DNA from: DATJUF01 sp035524095
GTDB taxonomy: Bacteria; Desulfobacterota; Binatia; Binatales; Binataceae
Assembly (NCBI GenBank): GCA_035524095.1
Contig: DATKPK010000056.1
Location: forward strand, 1-51,846
Direction of reading: 5' to 3'
Length of the DNA: 51,846 bases
Both the position numbers and the translations under genes were made by a program. Shown piece after piece: positions 25,082 to 32,529 of this stretch; position 1 is the stretch's first letter; each line of letters opens with the position of its first letter. The notes beneath the pieces were generated by a model, which worked only from the letters and a program-made list of their open reading frames with translations, did no database searches and was not told where the DNA came from.

Positions 25082-25930
25082 ATGTCTACTACCGACTTCA
25101 GACTGCTCGATCATAAACTGGCCACGCTGCGAGAAATTTTCCGCCCGTTGGACTCGGTGATGGTCGCATTTTCGGGCGGCGTCGATTCGACCTTCGTCCT
25201 GAGGGTCGCATTCGAGGTACTTGGAGAAGGCGTGCTCGCCTTGACCACTACCTCCCCGACGATGCCGTCCGACGACCGCATCTCCGCGCTCGAGATGGCC
25301 CGTCTGATCGGCGCCCGCCATCTGGTGATTGAATCGAATGAGTTGACGATACCCGGGTATGCGAGCAACCCGCTAAACCGCTGCTATCTGTGCAAACACA
25401 ATCTTTTTACCGTATGTGAAGCGAAGGCCGCGGAGCTTGGCTTTGAAGTGATCGTCGACGGACTGAATCTTGACGATCTCCAAGACTACCGACCAGGGAT
25501 CAAGGCAGCCACGGAAAAGCGCGTGCGCCATCCGCTGGTCGAAGCGGAGATGACCAAGGCCGACATTCGCGAACTGTCGCGCACGATGGGTCTGCCCACT
25601 TGGGATCGCCCCGCGTCGCCGTGCCTTTCGTCCCGTTTCCCGTACGGCACTCAGATCACCCCCGAAGGGTTGCGCCAGGTCGAAGAAGGCGAACGCCTGC
25701 TACACTCGCTTGGCTTTCCGGTTGCTCGCGTCCGCTACCATGGCGACGTCGCCCGGCTCGAGGTTGAATCGGCCACGATCCCTCGTTTGCTCCAGCCTGA
25801 AATTCGCGCGACCGTTGATCGGGAATTGAAAAGGATCGGTTTCCGCTTCGTGACGCTCGACCTTAAAGGCTTCCGGTCAGGTTCACTCAACGAGGGAATA
25901 ACCACACCGCCAAAGCCTCCGCCAGAGTGA
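25082..25930 (+). CDS. larE: ATP-dependent sulfur transferase of the LarE family
   Basis: LarE adds sulfur to the pyridinium dicarboxylate precursor of the nickel-pincer cofactor of lactate racemase. The protein has 282 residues. The PP-loop is FSGGVDST. Three cysteines stand out: RCYLCK, and PCLSSRFPYG, where the latter matches the sacrificial Cys of L. plantarum LarE. Homologues with this three-Cys set are reported to bind a [4Fe-4S] cluster that can relay sulfur catalytically. The ATG at 25082 gives the usual N-terminus. No larA, larB or larC is in the window, so another sulfur-transfer target is possible. Its end overlaps the end of ispD by 44 bases. Confidence 0.88.
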   Translation: MSTTDFRLLDHKLATLREIFRPLDSVMVAFSGGVDSTFVLRVAFEVLGEGVLALTTTSPTMPSDDRISALEMARLIGARHLVIESNELTIPGYASNPLNRCYLCKHNLFTVCEAKAAELGFEVIVDGLNLDDLQDYRPGIKAATEKRVRHPLVEAEMTKADIRELSRTMGLPTWDRPASPCLSSRFPYGTQITPEGLRQVEEGERLLHSLGFPVARVRYHGDVARLEVESATIPRLLQPEIRATVDRELKRIGFRFVTLDLKGFRSGSLNEGITTPPKPPPE

Positions 25931-26582
25931 GGTCATCCGCAGTCGTGATCTTGAGGTTCAACGGCGAACCCTCAACGACTTCAACTTCGCAACCAGCGCG
26001 CTCCAGCAGGTCTGCGTCGTCCGTAGCCAGAATTTGATTTCGCAACGCCAGTTCGTGGGCTTCGATTAGGCGTTCACGCGCGAACGACTGTGGCGTTTGC
26101 GCCTGCCATAAGCCCGCACGAGGCAGCGTCGCAATGATTCGCGCATCCCGCTCGACCCGCTTCAGCGTGTCCGCCACCGGAATCCCTGCGATAGCAGCTC
26201 CCATCCGCTCTGCCCGTTTGAGGCACCGCTCGAACAACTGAGGTGACGCAAAGGGCCGCGCGGCGTCATGGACAACAACTAATTCCGATTCCGCACTCGT
26301 CAGGGCAAGGCCAATCCGCACCGACTCCTGCCGCTCCGAACCACCTGGGGTAATCTTGACCGGAACTTCCAAACCGGAGTCGCTAACCTCTTCTCGCGCC
26401 CGTCGTTCCATTCCAGTCGGCACCGCGAGAATCAATTCGGCAAGGGAAGAAAGGCCGACAAGGGTCCGCAGGCTATACGAAAGGATCGTTCGCCCGCCTA
26501 ACGAAACGAAGGCCTTCGGATGCGGCGAGCCGAGACGGGTGCCGCTGCCGGCCGCAACAATGATAGCGGAGACCTGCTGCAT
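25887..26582 (-). CDS. ispD: 2-C-methyl-D-erythritol 4-phosphate cytidylyltransferase
   Basis: IspD makes CDP-methylerythritol, the third step of the MEP isoprenoid pathway. The protein has 231 residues. The CTP-binding start is AIIVAAGSGTRLG followed by PKAF, and VVHDAARPF, VADTLKRV and RAGLWQAQTPQ are diagnostic. I use the ATG at 26582 (MQQVSAII); a TTG at 26612 lies inside the U-tract of the carD terminator. There is no ribosome site before the ATG. The carD-ispD order is conserved in mycobacteria and other phyla, usually with ispF next; here larE converges instead. Confidence 0.95.
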   Translation of the reverse strand: MQQVSAIIVAAGSGTRLGSPHPKAFVSLGGRTILSYSLRTLVGLSSLAELILAVPTGMERRAREEVSDSGLEVPVKITPGGSERQESVRIGLALTSAESELVVVHDAARPFASPQLFERCLKRAERMGAAIAGIPVADTLKRVERDARIIATLPRAGLWQAQTPQSFARERLIEAHELALRNQILATDDADLLERAGCEVEVVEGSPLNLKITTADDLTLAEALAVWLFPR

Positions 26583-26610
26583 CAGGTCGAGCTTGTCTGG
26601 AATTTCAGAC

Positions 26611-26637
26611 AAAAAAAAGGCTGGGCAAGCCCAGCCT
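26611..26637 (-). terminator. Intrinsic terminator between carD and ispD
   Basis: Read on the reverse strand, the stem AGGCTGGGC-TT-GCCCAGCCT is perfect over nine base pairs and is followed by eight T. It lies 21 bases after the carD stop and its T-run ends 28 bases before the ispD ATG. Confidence 0.93.
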
Positions 26638-26658
26638 CAAAAACGTATGACAAAGGCT

Positions 26659-27150
26659 CTAGTTAAAGATAACTCTCAACTCTTCCATGATCTCTTCTTC
26701 CGGATGGGCCTTGGCGATGGAAAGCTCTTTAACTAACAGGCTGCGAGCCGTGTCGAGCATTTTTCGCTCGCCAAACGAAAGCTCCTTATCACCCTTAAGC
26801 ACCAGCAGATCACGTAAAACCTTGGCGATTTCCAGGGGTGATCCGGTCTTGATTTTCTCGGTGTACTCGCGGTAACGGCGGTTCCACGTTTGCGAGTCAC
26901 CCTCGACTTTCTTCTGACGCAGGATGCGATAAATCTTGTCGACAGTGTCCTTTCCGATCACACGTCGTAGCCCAACCGCCTCAACGTTCTCGGTTGGAAT
27001 CATGATCGTCATTTTTTCGCTTCCGAGGATGCGCAGCATATAGAATCTGCGTTCATTACCTGATATTACTCGGCTCTGGATGTCCTCGATGACCGCTACC
27101 CCATGGGCGGGGTAAACGACCTTCTCACCCTTCTTGAATGGTAAATTCAT
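26659..27150 (-). CDS. carD: CarD-family transcription factor
   Basis: CarD binds the beta subunit of RNA polymerase and stabilises open complexes, especially at rRNA promoters in mycobacteria. The protein has 163 residues. The RNA-polymerase-interacting Tudor-like domain is at the N-terminus (FKKGEKVVYPAHGVAVIEDI, then FYMLRILGSEKMTIMIPTENVEAVGLR), and the C-terminal helical DNA-contacting part includes WNRRYREYTEKIKTGSPLEIAKVLRDL. The length is normal for the family. A TACAAT box lies 13 bases before the ATG. An intrinsic terminator follows it. Confidence 0.96.
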   Translation of the reverse strand: MNLPFKKGEKVVYPAHGVAVIEDIQSRVISGNERRFYMLRILGSEKMTIMIPTENVEAVGLRRVIGKDTVDKIYRILRQKKVEGDSQTWNRRYREYTEKIKTGSPLEIAKVLRDLLVLKGDKELSFGERKMLDTARSLLVKELSIAKAHPEEEIMEELRVIFN

Positions 27151-27312
27151 TTAGGCGCGCGCGATTGTAGGCACCCAATTTCGGAGCATAGGGTCTGCCT
27201 TCCGATAGGCCTCACCGCTGTAACGTCATTATTGCACAGATATCGCTAATTTGTAACTCCAGTTCAATTCCGCTAATCTTAAAACGATGTTTGTCCTCGT
27301 GATGCCAATCTT

Positions 27313-27768
27313 TCATTGATTAAGAAGCAACTCCATTACGATCGCATCCTCGCCCGGACCGTAATAATTCCGCCTCAAACGTCGTTCCTGAAACTCGAAT
27401 TTACGATAGAGCCCACGCGCTGGAAGATTTGACCGCCGCACCTCCAGCGATACGACGGTTGCGCTCCGCGCCTTCGCCTCCTTGATAGCGTCGCTCATCA
27501 GGCGCGCTCCAATACCATTGCGGCGGATCGACGGGTCGACCGCTACATTCAGGATGTGGCACTCGTCAACCACCAGCCAGCGGCACAGATATCCGGCAAT
27601 ACTCTCGCCTTTTTCGGTATTGAAGACCGCAATCAATGTCCGGGAGAAGGGTAGTGCGAACTCGCGCATGAAAGAGTCGAGACTCCATGGTTGGTCAAAG
27701 GCCCGCCGTTCAATCTGCATGATCTTCGGCAGGTCCCGCCGAGTCGCGTCGCGAATCTTAAGTCGCAT
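27313..27768 (-). CDS. rimI: Ribosomal-protein-alanine acetyltransferase-like GNAT enzyme
   Basis: The protein has 151 residues and the RimI form of the GNAT fold: IRDATRRDLPKIMQIERRAF and QPWSLDSFMREF at the start, the acetyl-CoA pyrophosphate loop RRNGIGARLMSDAI, and SLEVRRSNLPARGLYRKFEF followed by RRNYYGPGEDAIVMEL at the end. RimI acetylates the N-terminus of S18, though relatives are broader. The ATG at 27768 gives the family-like start; a TTG ten codons upstream is less likely. It lies 51 bases after the small-heat-shock-like gene on the same strand. Confidence 0.88.
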   Translation of the reverse strand: MRLKIRDATRRDLPKIMQIERRAFDQPWSLDSFMREFALPFSRTLIAVFNTEKGESIAGYLCRWLVVDECHILNVAVDPSIRRNGIGARLMSDAIKEAKARSATVVSLEVRRSNLPARGLYRKFEFQERRLRRNYYGPGEDAIVMELLLNQ

Positions 27769-27819
27769 CTGAGGCGCTATCCCGGTGATGGGCGGCAAGC
27801 AGATTCTATATGGCGGGGA

Positions 27820-28704
27820 CTATTCTGTAACTGCCGTCACACCCTGATTGTGTCTATTTCTCGCGTTCTCTGTTTTCATTTGTGAGCTCTTGAACCCAAT
27901 CACTTCGATGGCGGCTTCATTCAACCGATGGACAATTCGCGCGACCGGTTCGGCGAACTCGATTCGGGTCAGAAAACCCGACGGGAACGACGGCGAGACG
28001 TAGGCGAGCCGCCGCAAGGCTTCGCCGCGCAAGCGACAATGAATCGAAAGCACGTTATGGTTGAGTTTGATTTCGCAATCGTATTCGGGCTTCGCGGCGC
28101 CGAGACGCCATAGCTGCTTCAGCGAGGATGACGGCATCTGCCGGGGCAATTCGAGTCGCACCAGATAAGCATTCTCGTATTCTGTGACGCTGTAGACTGT
28201 TCCATAGCGCCGATCGCGCTCGATTTTATCGTCATGTTGCTCACCCCGATAACCGTCGAAGGCGACATGACGATTTTCATCGCGAAGTCTCTCGCGCAAC
28301 CCACCAAACAAGCGCTCGGCCAAAGATGCTTTAGGGCGCGAGATCGGCTTCAGTTGGGCGATCGCTAGCGCAAATTCGTCATCGCTCGCGCCAGCTATTT
28401 CGCGATCGTTATCAGTCAGAGCCGAAGCCGTAGGTGAATTCGTCATCGAGAGCGGCATAGAAGCGGCCGGCTTGAAGGGTGCCGGAGGCGGAGCAGGTGG
28501 CGCCGCCGACTTGGACATTGCCACCGATGCGCTGAGATTCGGCACCGACGCGGGCTTTACGGGTACCGAGGATTTAATTGCAGTAGGATTCGCGGCAGAC
28601 GCAACCGCTGATCCCTTAGGGGAAGCCGTCGCGATAGCTCCATCCCGCGATATCGGTCCATCCGTCGATGGCGCACCATTTGAGCTATGATCATCATCAG
28701 GCAT
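27820..28704 (-). CDS. Divergent Hsp20-like protein with long disordered N-terminus
   Basis: The protein has 294 residues. Residues 1-100 are Ala, Pro, Ser and Lys rich and should be disordered. From about residue 165 a beta-sandwich pattern like the alpha-crystallin/CS domain appears: YSVTEYENAYLVRLELPRQ, then YDCEIKLNHNVLSIHCRL, then FPSGFLTRIEFAEPVARIVH, then AAIEVIGF. The order and the FPSGF...EFAEPV segment parallel small heat-shock proteins, but the IxI-type tail and the A-x-x-x-N-G-V-L signature are absent. Chaperone activity is inference. A TTGACA promoter precedes it and groEL lies 1.2 kb away. Confidence 0.62.
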   Translation of the reverse strand: MPDDDHSSNGAPSTDGPISRDGAIATASPKGSAVASAANPTAIKSSVPVKPASVPNLSASVAMSKSAAPPAPPPAPFKPAASMPLSMTNSPTASALTDNDREIAGASDDEFALAIAQLKPISRPKASLAERLFGGLRERLRDENRHVAFDGYRGEQHDDKIERDRRYGTVYSVTEYENAYLVRLELPRQMPSSSLKQLWRLGAAKPEYDCEIKLNHNVLSIHCRLRGEALRRLAYVSPSFPSGFLTRIEFAEPVARIVHRLNEAAIEVIGFKSSQMKTENARNRHNQGVTAVTE

Positions 28705-28750
28705 CGGTACACGGCATTGATAGTCAGTCAGTACAATTTCCAGCTCTTGA

Positions 28751-28780
28751 ACCTTAGTGACAGCATTTCCGCGCTGTCAA
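28751..28780 (-). promoter_or_regulatory. TTGACA promoter with an embedded inverted repeat
   Basis: On the reverse strand, TTGACA (28775-28780) is followed by 18 bases and TAAGGT (28751-28756), about 47 bases before the Hsp20-like ATG. Within it lies the inverted repeat TGACAGC-N8-GCTGTCA (28758-28779), which overlaps the -35 box and spacer and would suit a repressor. Confidence 0.55.
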
Positions 28781-28984
28781 TATAACGCCCCTAGGCTTCC
28801 ATGGTTGCGGACCACGGGTCATCCGCGCTTCTGCCGATCTTCGCAAACTTGCGCCAGCCGGTATCATTTGTCAGCATGTCCGTTGAATTAAAGCGGGGGC
28901 TAGCACTCCCCGTAGGTTTGTAATCACAGAATCGTGAGGTCTTGGGTTCATCGTGAACCGGACGACGACAGGGAGGTGTGTTAG

Positions 28985-29260
28985 GTGAAGAAGTTTGCGA
29001 CATTACTTGTGCTCGCGGCGGCAGTAATTGGGATGGCGGCGTGCCATGGCGCCGAGTTGCAAGAATTGAGCATGAAGGCTCAAAACGACGCGACCAAGGC
29101 GAACTCATCGGCTCAGAGTGCCGATCAGGCGTCGCAGCAGGCTCAGGCTGCCGCGCAGCAGGCGGACGCCAACGCCCAACAAGCGGAAGACGCCTCGCGG
29201 CGAGCCGATGACGCAGTGGCACGGCTCGAAGCGGCCTTCGCCGGTTCCGTGACAAAATAA
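28985..29260 (+). CDS. Alanine-zipper lipoprotein
   Basis: The product has 91 residues. A lipoprotein signal ends at GMAAC with Cys at 20. The mature part is a continuous helix of Ala, Gln, Asp and Ser with Ala at regular heptad positions (TKANSSAQSADQASQQAQAA and on), the pattern of Lpp/OprI-type alanine-zipper lipoproteins that form trimeric coiled coils in the periplasm. There is a C-terminal Lys, as in Braun lipoprotein, which can be joined to peptidoglycan. The GTG start follows AGGGAGGTG. A terminator closes the gene. A longer relative lies at 32007. Confidence 0.82.
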   Translation: MKKFATLLVLAAAVIGMAACHGAELQELSMKAQNDATKANSSAQSADQASQQAQAAAQQADANAQQAEDASRRADDAVARLEAAFAGSVTK

Positions 29261-29277
29261 TAACTGGTCTCCCGGAT

Positions 29278-29308
29278 AGCGGCGGGACTTTCGACCCGCC
29301 GCTTTCTT
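29278..29308 (+). terminator. Terminator after the alanine-zipper lipoprotein gene
   Basis: The stem AGCGGCGGG (29278-29286) and CCCGCCGCT (29295-29303) is perfect with an 8-base loop, followed by TTCTT. It lies 17 bases after the stop codon. Confidence 0.85.
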
Positions 29309-29327
29309 CAATTATAAAATTTCGCGT

Positions 29328-29786
29328 CTATTTCGTGGAGGTCGCTTGTGGCTTCTCGCCAGTGGCTTCCGCTGCTGATTGCTGAAGCTCGTCGCGAACA
29401 TGTTCCCTGGCGGCGTCATCGCGCTCAACCTTTCCCTCGAGATCGCGGAAGGCACTGAGCGATAGCCCTTCTTTGGCTGCAGCTTGTTCGACGGTCAAGC
29501 TGCGATCCTTTTGCATGTCGCGATAAATCGCCACATACTTCTCCAACTCTGCCGGAGGTAATTCGCTTTCATCGCTGTCATCATCTTGAGCGAGAGTGAG
29601 CCCCCGCGACGCGACCTCTGGATGCACAAGTGTTATCGGCCTATTGAAATCGACTTTGTCGGCGCAGCCGGCCGCCGGACCGGCTCCCAGCATCAGCACG
29701 AACGCCGTTGCACCCGCCATCAGAGCCAAGCGAAAGCCTTCGTTTTGCGCACGCTTTGCGAACTGCTTTAACCCGGTGAGCTGCAC
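29328..29786 (-). CDS. Predicted lipoprotein of unknown function
   Basis: The product has 152 residues from a GTG at 29786 with AGGA eight bases upstream. The N-terminus is basic and leads to MAGATAFVLMLGAGPAAGC, a likely lipoprotein signal with Cys near 41. After an acidic linker (DDDSDESELPPAELEKYV), a helical segment IYRDMQKDRSLTVEQAAAKEGLSLSAF resembles a small helical repeat, and the tail is polar and charged. I do not recognise a family. It converges on the alanine-zipper gene and is divergent from groEL by 154 bases. Confidence 0.68.
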   Translation of the reverse strand: MQLTGLKQFAKRAQNEGFRLALMAGATAFVLMLGAGPAAGCADKVDFNRPITLVHPEVASRGLTLAQDDDSDESELPPAELEKYVAIYRDMQKDRSLTVEQAAAKEGLSLSAFRDLEGKVERDDAAREHVRDELQQSAAEATGEKPQATSTK

Positions 29787-29940
29787 TAAACTATCCTGAC
29801 AGGTGAAAGTTGCGGCGAAAAGAGCGGGCGGCGCTATTGCAAATACGCTGTAGATGCTTACGTTGGAACCGGCATCGGTGCGCCAGGTAGCGCCGCGCCG
29901 GCCACCCAAACCTTCAAACTAAACGGAGACAGTAGTTCAG

Positions 29941-31674
29941 ATGCCAGCCAAAGTAATCGAACTTCACGAAAAAGCGCGGGCCGGAATTGTTAACGGCGCC
30001 GCGCTAGTGGCGAGAGCCGCGCGCGTAACGCTCGGACCCAAAGGGCGCAACGTCCTCTTGCAAAAGAGCTTCGGCGCTCCGACGGTCACCAAGGACGGCG
30101 TCACCGTCGTCAAAGAGATTGAGCTCGAAGATCGCTTCGAGAATATGGGGGCGAAGCTCATTCGCGAAGTCGCGCAAAAGACCGGCGACGTCGCAGGCGA
30201 CGGCACCACTACCGCAACCGTTCTCGCCGGGGCCATTGTCCGTGAAGGCATCAAGCTCCTAGCGGCCGGTGTTCCCGCAATGGAATTGAAGCGTGGTATC
30301 GATGAAGCCGTCAAAGCGGCGGTCGGATCGATCAAAAGCCTCGCGCGCCCGATTAACGACCATACGAGGATGTCGCAGGTGGCGACTATCGCTGCCAACG
30401 GCGACTCCGAGATCGGCAAAATCCTTGCCGACGCGATGGAAAAGGTCAGCCGCGAAGGCGTGATCACTGTCGAAGAAGCGCGCGGCCTCGAAACCACGCT
30501 CGACTTGGTCGAGGGAATGCGTTTCGACCGCGGCTATTTGTCTCCCTACTTCATCACGAACCCCGATCGGATGACGGTTGAACTCGATGAGCCGCTCGTC
30601 CTTCTGCACGAAAAGAAGATCTCGAATCTGCGCGAAATGCTGCCGCTTCTGGAGCGCGTCGTGCAAAACGGACGGCCCTTGCTAATCATCGCTGAAGAGG
30701 TGGACGGCGAGGCCCTGGCCGCACTGGTCGTGAACAAGTTGCGCGGCGTCCTCAAGGTAGCTGCGGTCAAGGCTCCGGGTTTCGGCGATCGCCGCAAGGA
30801 GATGCTCCAGGACTTGGCGATTTTGACCGGTGGTAAGGTTATCGCGGAAGAGCTCGGGACCAAGCTCGAGAGCATTCAACTGAGCGATCTCGGTAAGTGC
30901 AAGCGTGCGATTCTCGATAAGGACAACACCACGATAGTCGACGGAGCCGGTACTAAGTCCGCGATTAATGGACGCGTTGCACTGATCCGCAAACAAATCG
31001 TCGAGACCACTTCCGATTATGACCGCGAGAAGCTCGAGGAACGGCTGGCCAAACTCACCGGCGGTGTTGCAGTTCTTAAAGTCGGAGCCGCCACCGAAGT
31101 CGAACTGAAAGAGAAGAAGGCGCGCGTCGATGACGCCGTTCATGCGCTGCGAGCCGCCGTTGACGAGGGCATCGTGCCCGGCGGTGGTGTCGCTTTGGTC
31201 CGTGCAATCAAAGCGGTCCAGGAACTCAAGCTCAACAACGAACAAGCCTCGGGCGCTAAAATAATCGAGCGTGCGATGGGCGAGCCGCTGCGTCAAATCG
31301 CCCTGAACGCTGGCCACGAGCCTGCCGTTGTCTTCAACAAGGTTGCCGAAGGCACAGGCGACCATGGGTTCAACGCTGCCACTGGCGAGTACGAAGACTT
31401 GGTTAAGGCAGGCGTCATCGACCCAGCCAAAGTCGTCCGTGCTGCGCTCGAAAACGCTGCCAGCGTTGCCGCGATGCTAATCACTACTGAAGCTGCTATC
31501 GCTGAACAACCCAAGAAGCCCGCGCATGCCCCCGCGATGCCCCCAGGTGGGATGGGTGGCATGGGCGGAATGGGAGGTATGGGTGGCATGGGAATGGGTG
31601 GTATGGGAGGCATGGGTGGAATGGGCGGTATGGGAGGTATGGGCGACGACGACTTCGGCGGAGATGATTTCTAG
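29941..31674 (+). CDS. groEL: GroEL-type chaperonin (Hsp60), without adjacent groES
   Basis: GroEL refolds proteins in a double-ring cage using ATP. The protein has 577 residues. The nucleotide motifs VTLGPKGRNV, FGAPTVTKDG and DGTTTATVLA are intact, as is ARVDDAVHALRAAVDEG with the catalytic Asp. The start (MPAKVIELHEKARAGIVNG) and segments such as MSQVATIAANGD differ from canonical GroEL, which suggests a diverged paralogue. The tail has ten GGM and one GM unit and ends DDDFGGDDF. No groES lies in the window and no CIRCE element precedes the gene. Confidence 0.95.
   Translation: MPAKVIELHEKARAGIVNGAALVARAARVTLGPKGRNVLLQKSFGAPTVTKDGVTVVKEIELEDRFENMGAKLIREVAQKTGDVAGDGTTTATVLAGAIVREGIKLLAAGVPAMELKRGIDEAVKAAVGSIKSLARPINDHTRMSQVATIAANGDSEIGKILADAMEKVSREGVITVEEARGLETTLDLVEGMRFDRGYLSPYFITNPDRMTVELDEPLVLLHEKKISNLREMLPLLERVVQNGRPLLIIAEEVDGEALAALVVNKLRGVLKVAAVKAPGFGDRRKEMLQDLAILTGGKVIAEELGTKLESIQLSDLGKCKRAILDKDNTTIVDGAGTKSAINGRVALIRKQIVETTSDYDREKLEERLAKLTGGVAVLKVGAATEVELKEKKARVDDAVHALRAAVDEGIVPGGGVALVRAIKAVQELKLNNEQASGAKIIERAMGEPLRQIALNAGHEPAVVFNKVAEGTGDHGFNAATGEYEDLVKAGVIDPAKVVRAALENAASVAAMLITTEAAIAEQPKKPAHAPAMPPGGMGGMGGMGGMGGMGMGGMGGMGGMGGMGGMGDDDFGGDDF
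31546..31641 (+). repeat. GGM-coding repeat in the groEL tail
   Basis: Thirty-two codons encode ten Gly-Gly-Met and one Gly-Met unit. The Gly codons are varied (GGT, GGC, GGA, GGG), so the protein repeat is kept although the DNA repeat has diverged. E. coli GroEL has only four such units. Confidence 0.95.
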
Positions 31675-32006
31675 TCGGCCAGAAGCGTAAGGCTGTCCGT
31701 CAATTTGTCGGATTCAACTGTCTGTGTTGGTGTGCAGAAACAGTTCGTCGCAAGTTAGTCAAAGACCGATCTTAATGAGTTTGGTAGAGCCAGGTAGGGT
31801 TCTCTGAGGCGCAATTTATTATCAATGAGTGATGAGTCTTAGCTTCTAGTTGAATCGTCGGAACTAATAATCGTTTAGCGGTTTGCGGCAGTTGCGCTGA
31901 TACTGTATCGTCGATGGATATGCGCGGTTCGAAACTTGATTTAGAGTTAAAAGGCGGCTTTCGCTCATTAATTGATGCATCCGCCGGAGGTTCAAGGAGG
32001 GTCAGG
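31675..32006 (+). other. Gene-free stretch between groEL and the His-rich lipoprotein
   Basis: The 332 bases hold no supported gene. No hairpin terminator follows groEL directly. The last part ends with AAGGAGG at 31994-32000, the ribosome site of the next gene. TACTGT near 31900 is -10-like but without a good -35. Confidence 0.4.
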
Positions 32007-32414
32007 ATGGAATTGTCATCGGCTAAAACTTCTAGGCTGCTCGGTCTGGCGGGAGCTGCATTAGCTCTGTGCCTGTTCGCGGGCTGCGGTCCTAACAAGG
32101 ACGTGCAGGATGCGCAAACCGCGGCTCAGCAGGCGGACCAGTCGGCCCAAAAGGCTGACGCTGCCGCGCAGTCAGCGCAGCAAGCCGCCGCATCCGCGCA
32201 GGCGTCGGCGAGCAAGACGGAACAAGCCGCGGCAGATGCGAAGGCGGCTGCTGATCGTGCCGAAGCGATCGCGGCCAAGACTGAGACCAGCAGCGCTCCG
32301 GTGCGCCACTACCATCGGCATGTACACCACCATCATATGGCTGCAGCGCCGGCCGCGCCGAGTGACACTGGCTCCGCTCCCCCGAGTGATTCCTCGGCTC
32401 CCCCATCACCGTAA
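32007..32414 (+). CDS. Alanine-zipper lipoprotein with His-rich segment
   Basis: The product has 135 residues. The lipobox LFAGC puts the lipidated Cys at 27. A long Ala-rich helical segment (VQDAQTAAQQADQSAQKADA and on) repeats the alanine-zipper pattern of the 28985 gene. It is followed by HYHRHVHHHH, a cluster able to bind metal ions, and a Pro/Ser/Ala-rich disordered tail. The ATG at 32007 has AAGGAGG six bases upstream, which decides the start against an in-frame ATG 93 bases earlier. A strong terminator follows. Confidence 0.82.
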   Translation: MELSSAKTSRLLGLAGAALALCLFAGCGPNKDVQDAQTAAQQADQSAQKADAAAQSAQQAAASAQASASKTEQAAADAKAAADRAEAIAAKTETSSAPVRHYHRHVHHHHMAAAPAAPSDTGSAPPSDSSAPPSP

Positions 32415-32434
32415 TTCGAATTCAACCGAGACTG

Positions 32435-32462
32435 AAAAAGGGCGTCTTCGGGCGCCCTTTTT
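32435..32462 (+). terminator. Terminator after the His-rich lipoprotein gene
   Basis: The arms AAAAAGGGCG (32435-32444) and CGCCCTTTTT (32453-32462) are perfect with an 8-base loop. The T-run is built into the stem, and the A-rich left arm may make it work on both strands, serving the convergent dehydrogenase too. Confidence 0.88.
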
Positions 32463-32529
32463 ACTTGGAAAGTTACAAGTTTTTTCGTCGGACTCTAAAT
32501 ACGCCGGTTGGCTGCCCGAATTAGGCTAC

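Noticed and set aside
28896..28907. CTAGCACTC, like one half of the CIRCE heat-shock operator
   Set aside because: The matching half GAGTGCTAA is absent at nine bases, and the site does not lie before groEL.
31546..31641. The GGM-coding tract as a DNA tandem repeat or satellite
   Set aside because: The Gly codons vary, so only the protein repeat is kept; it is the groEL tail.
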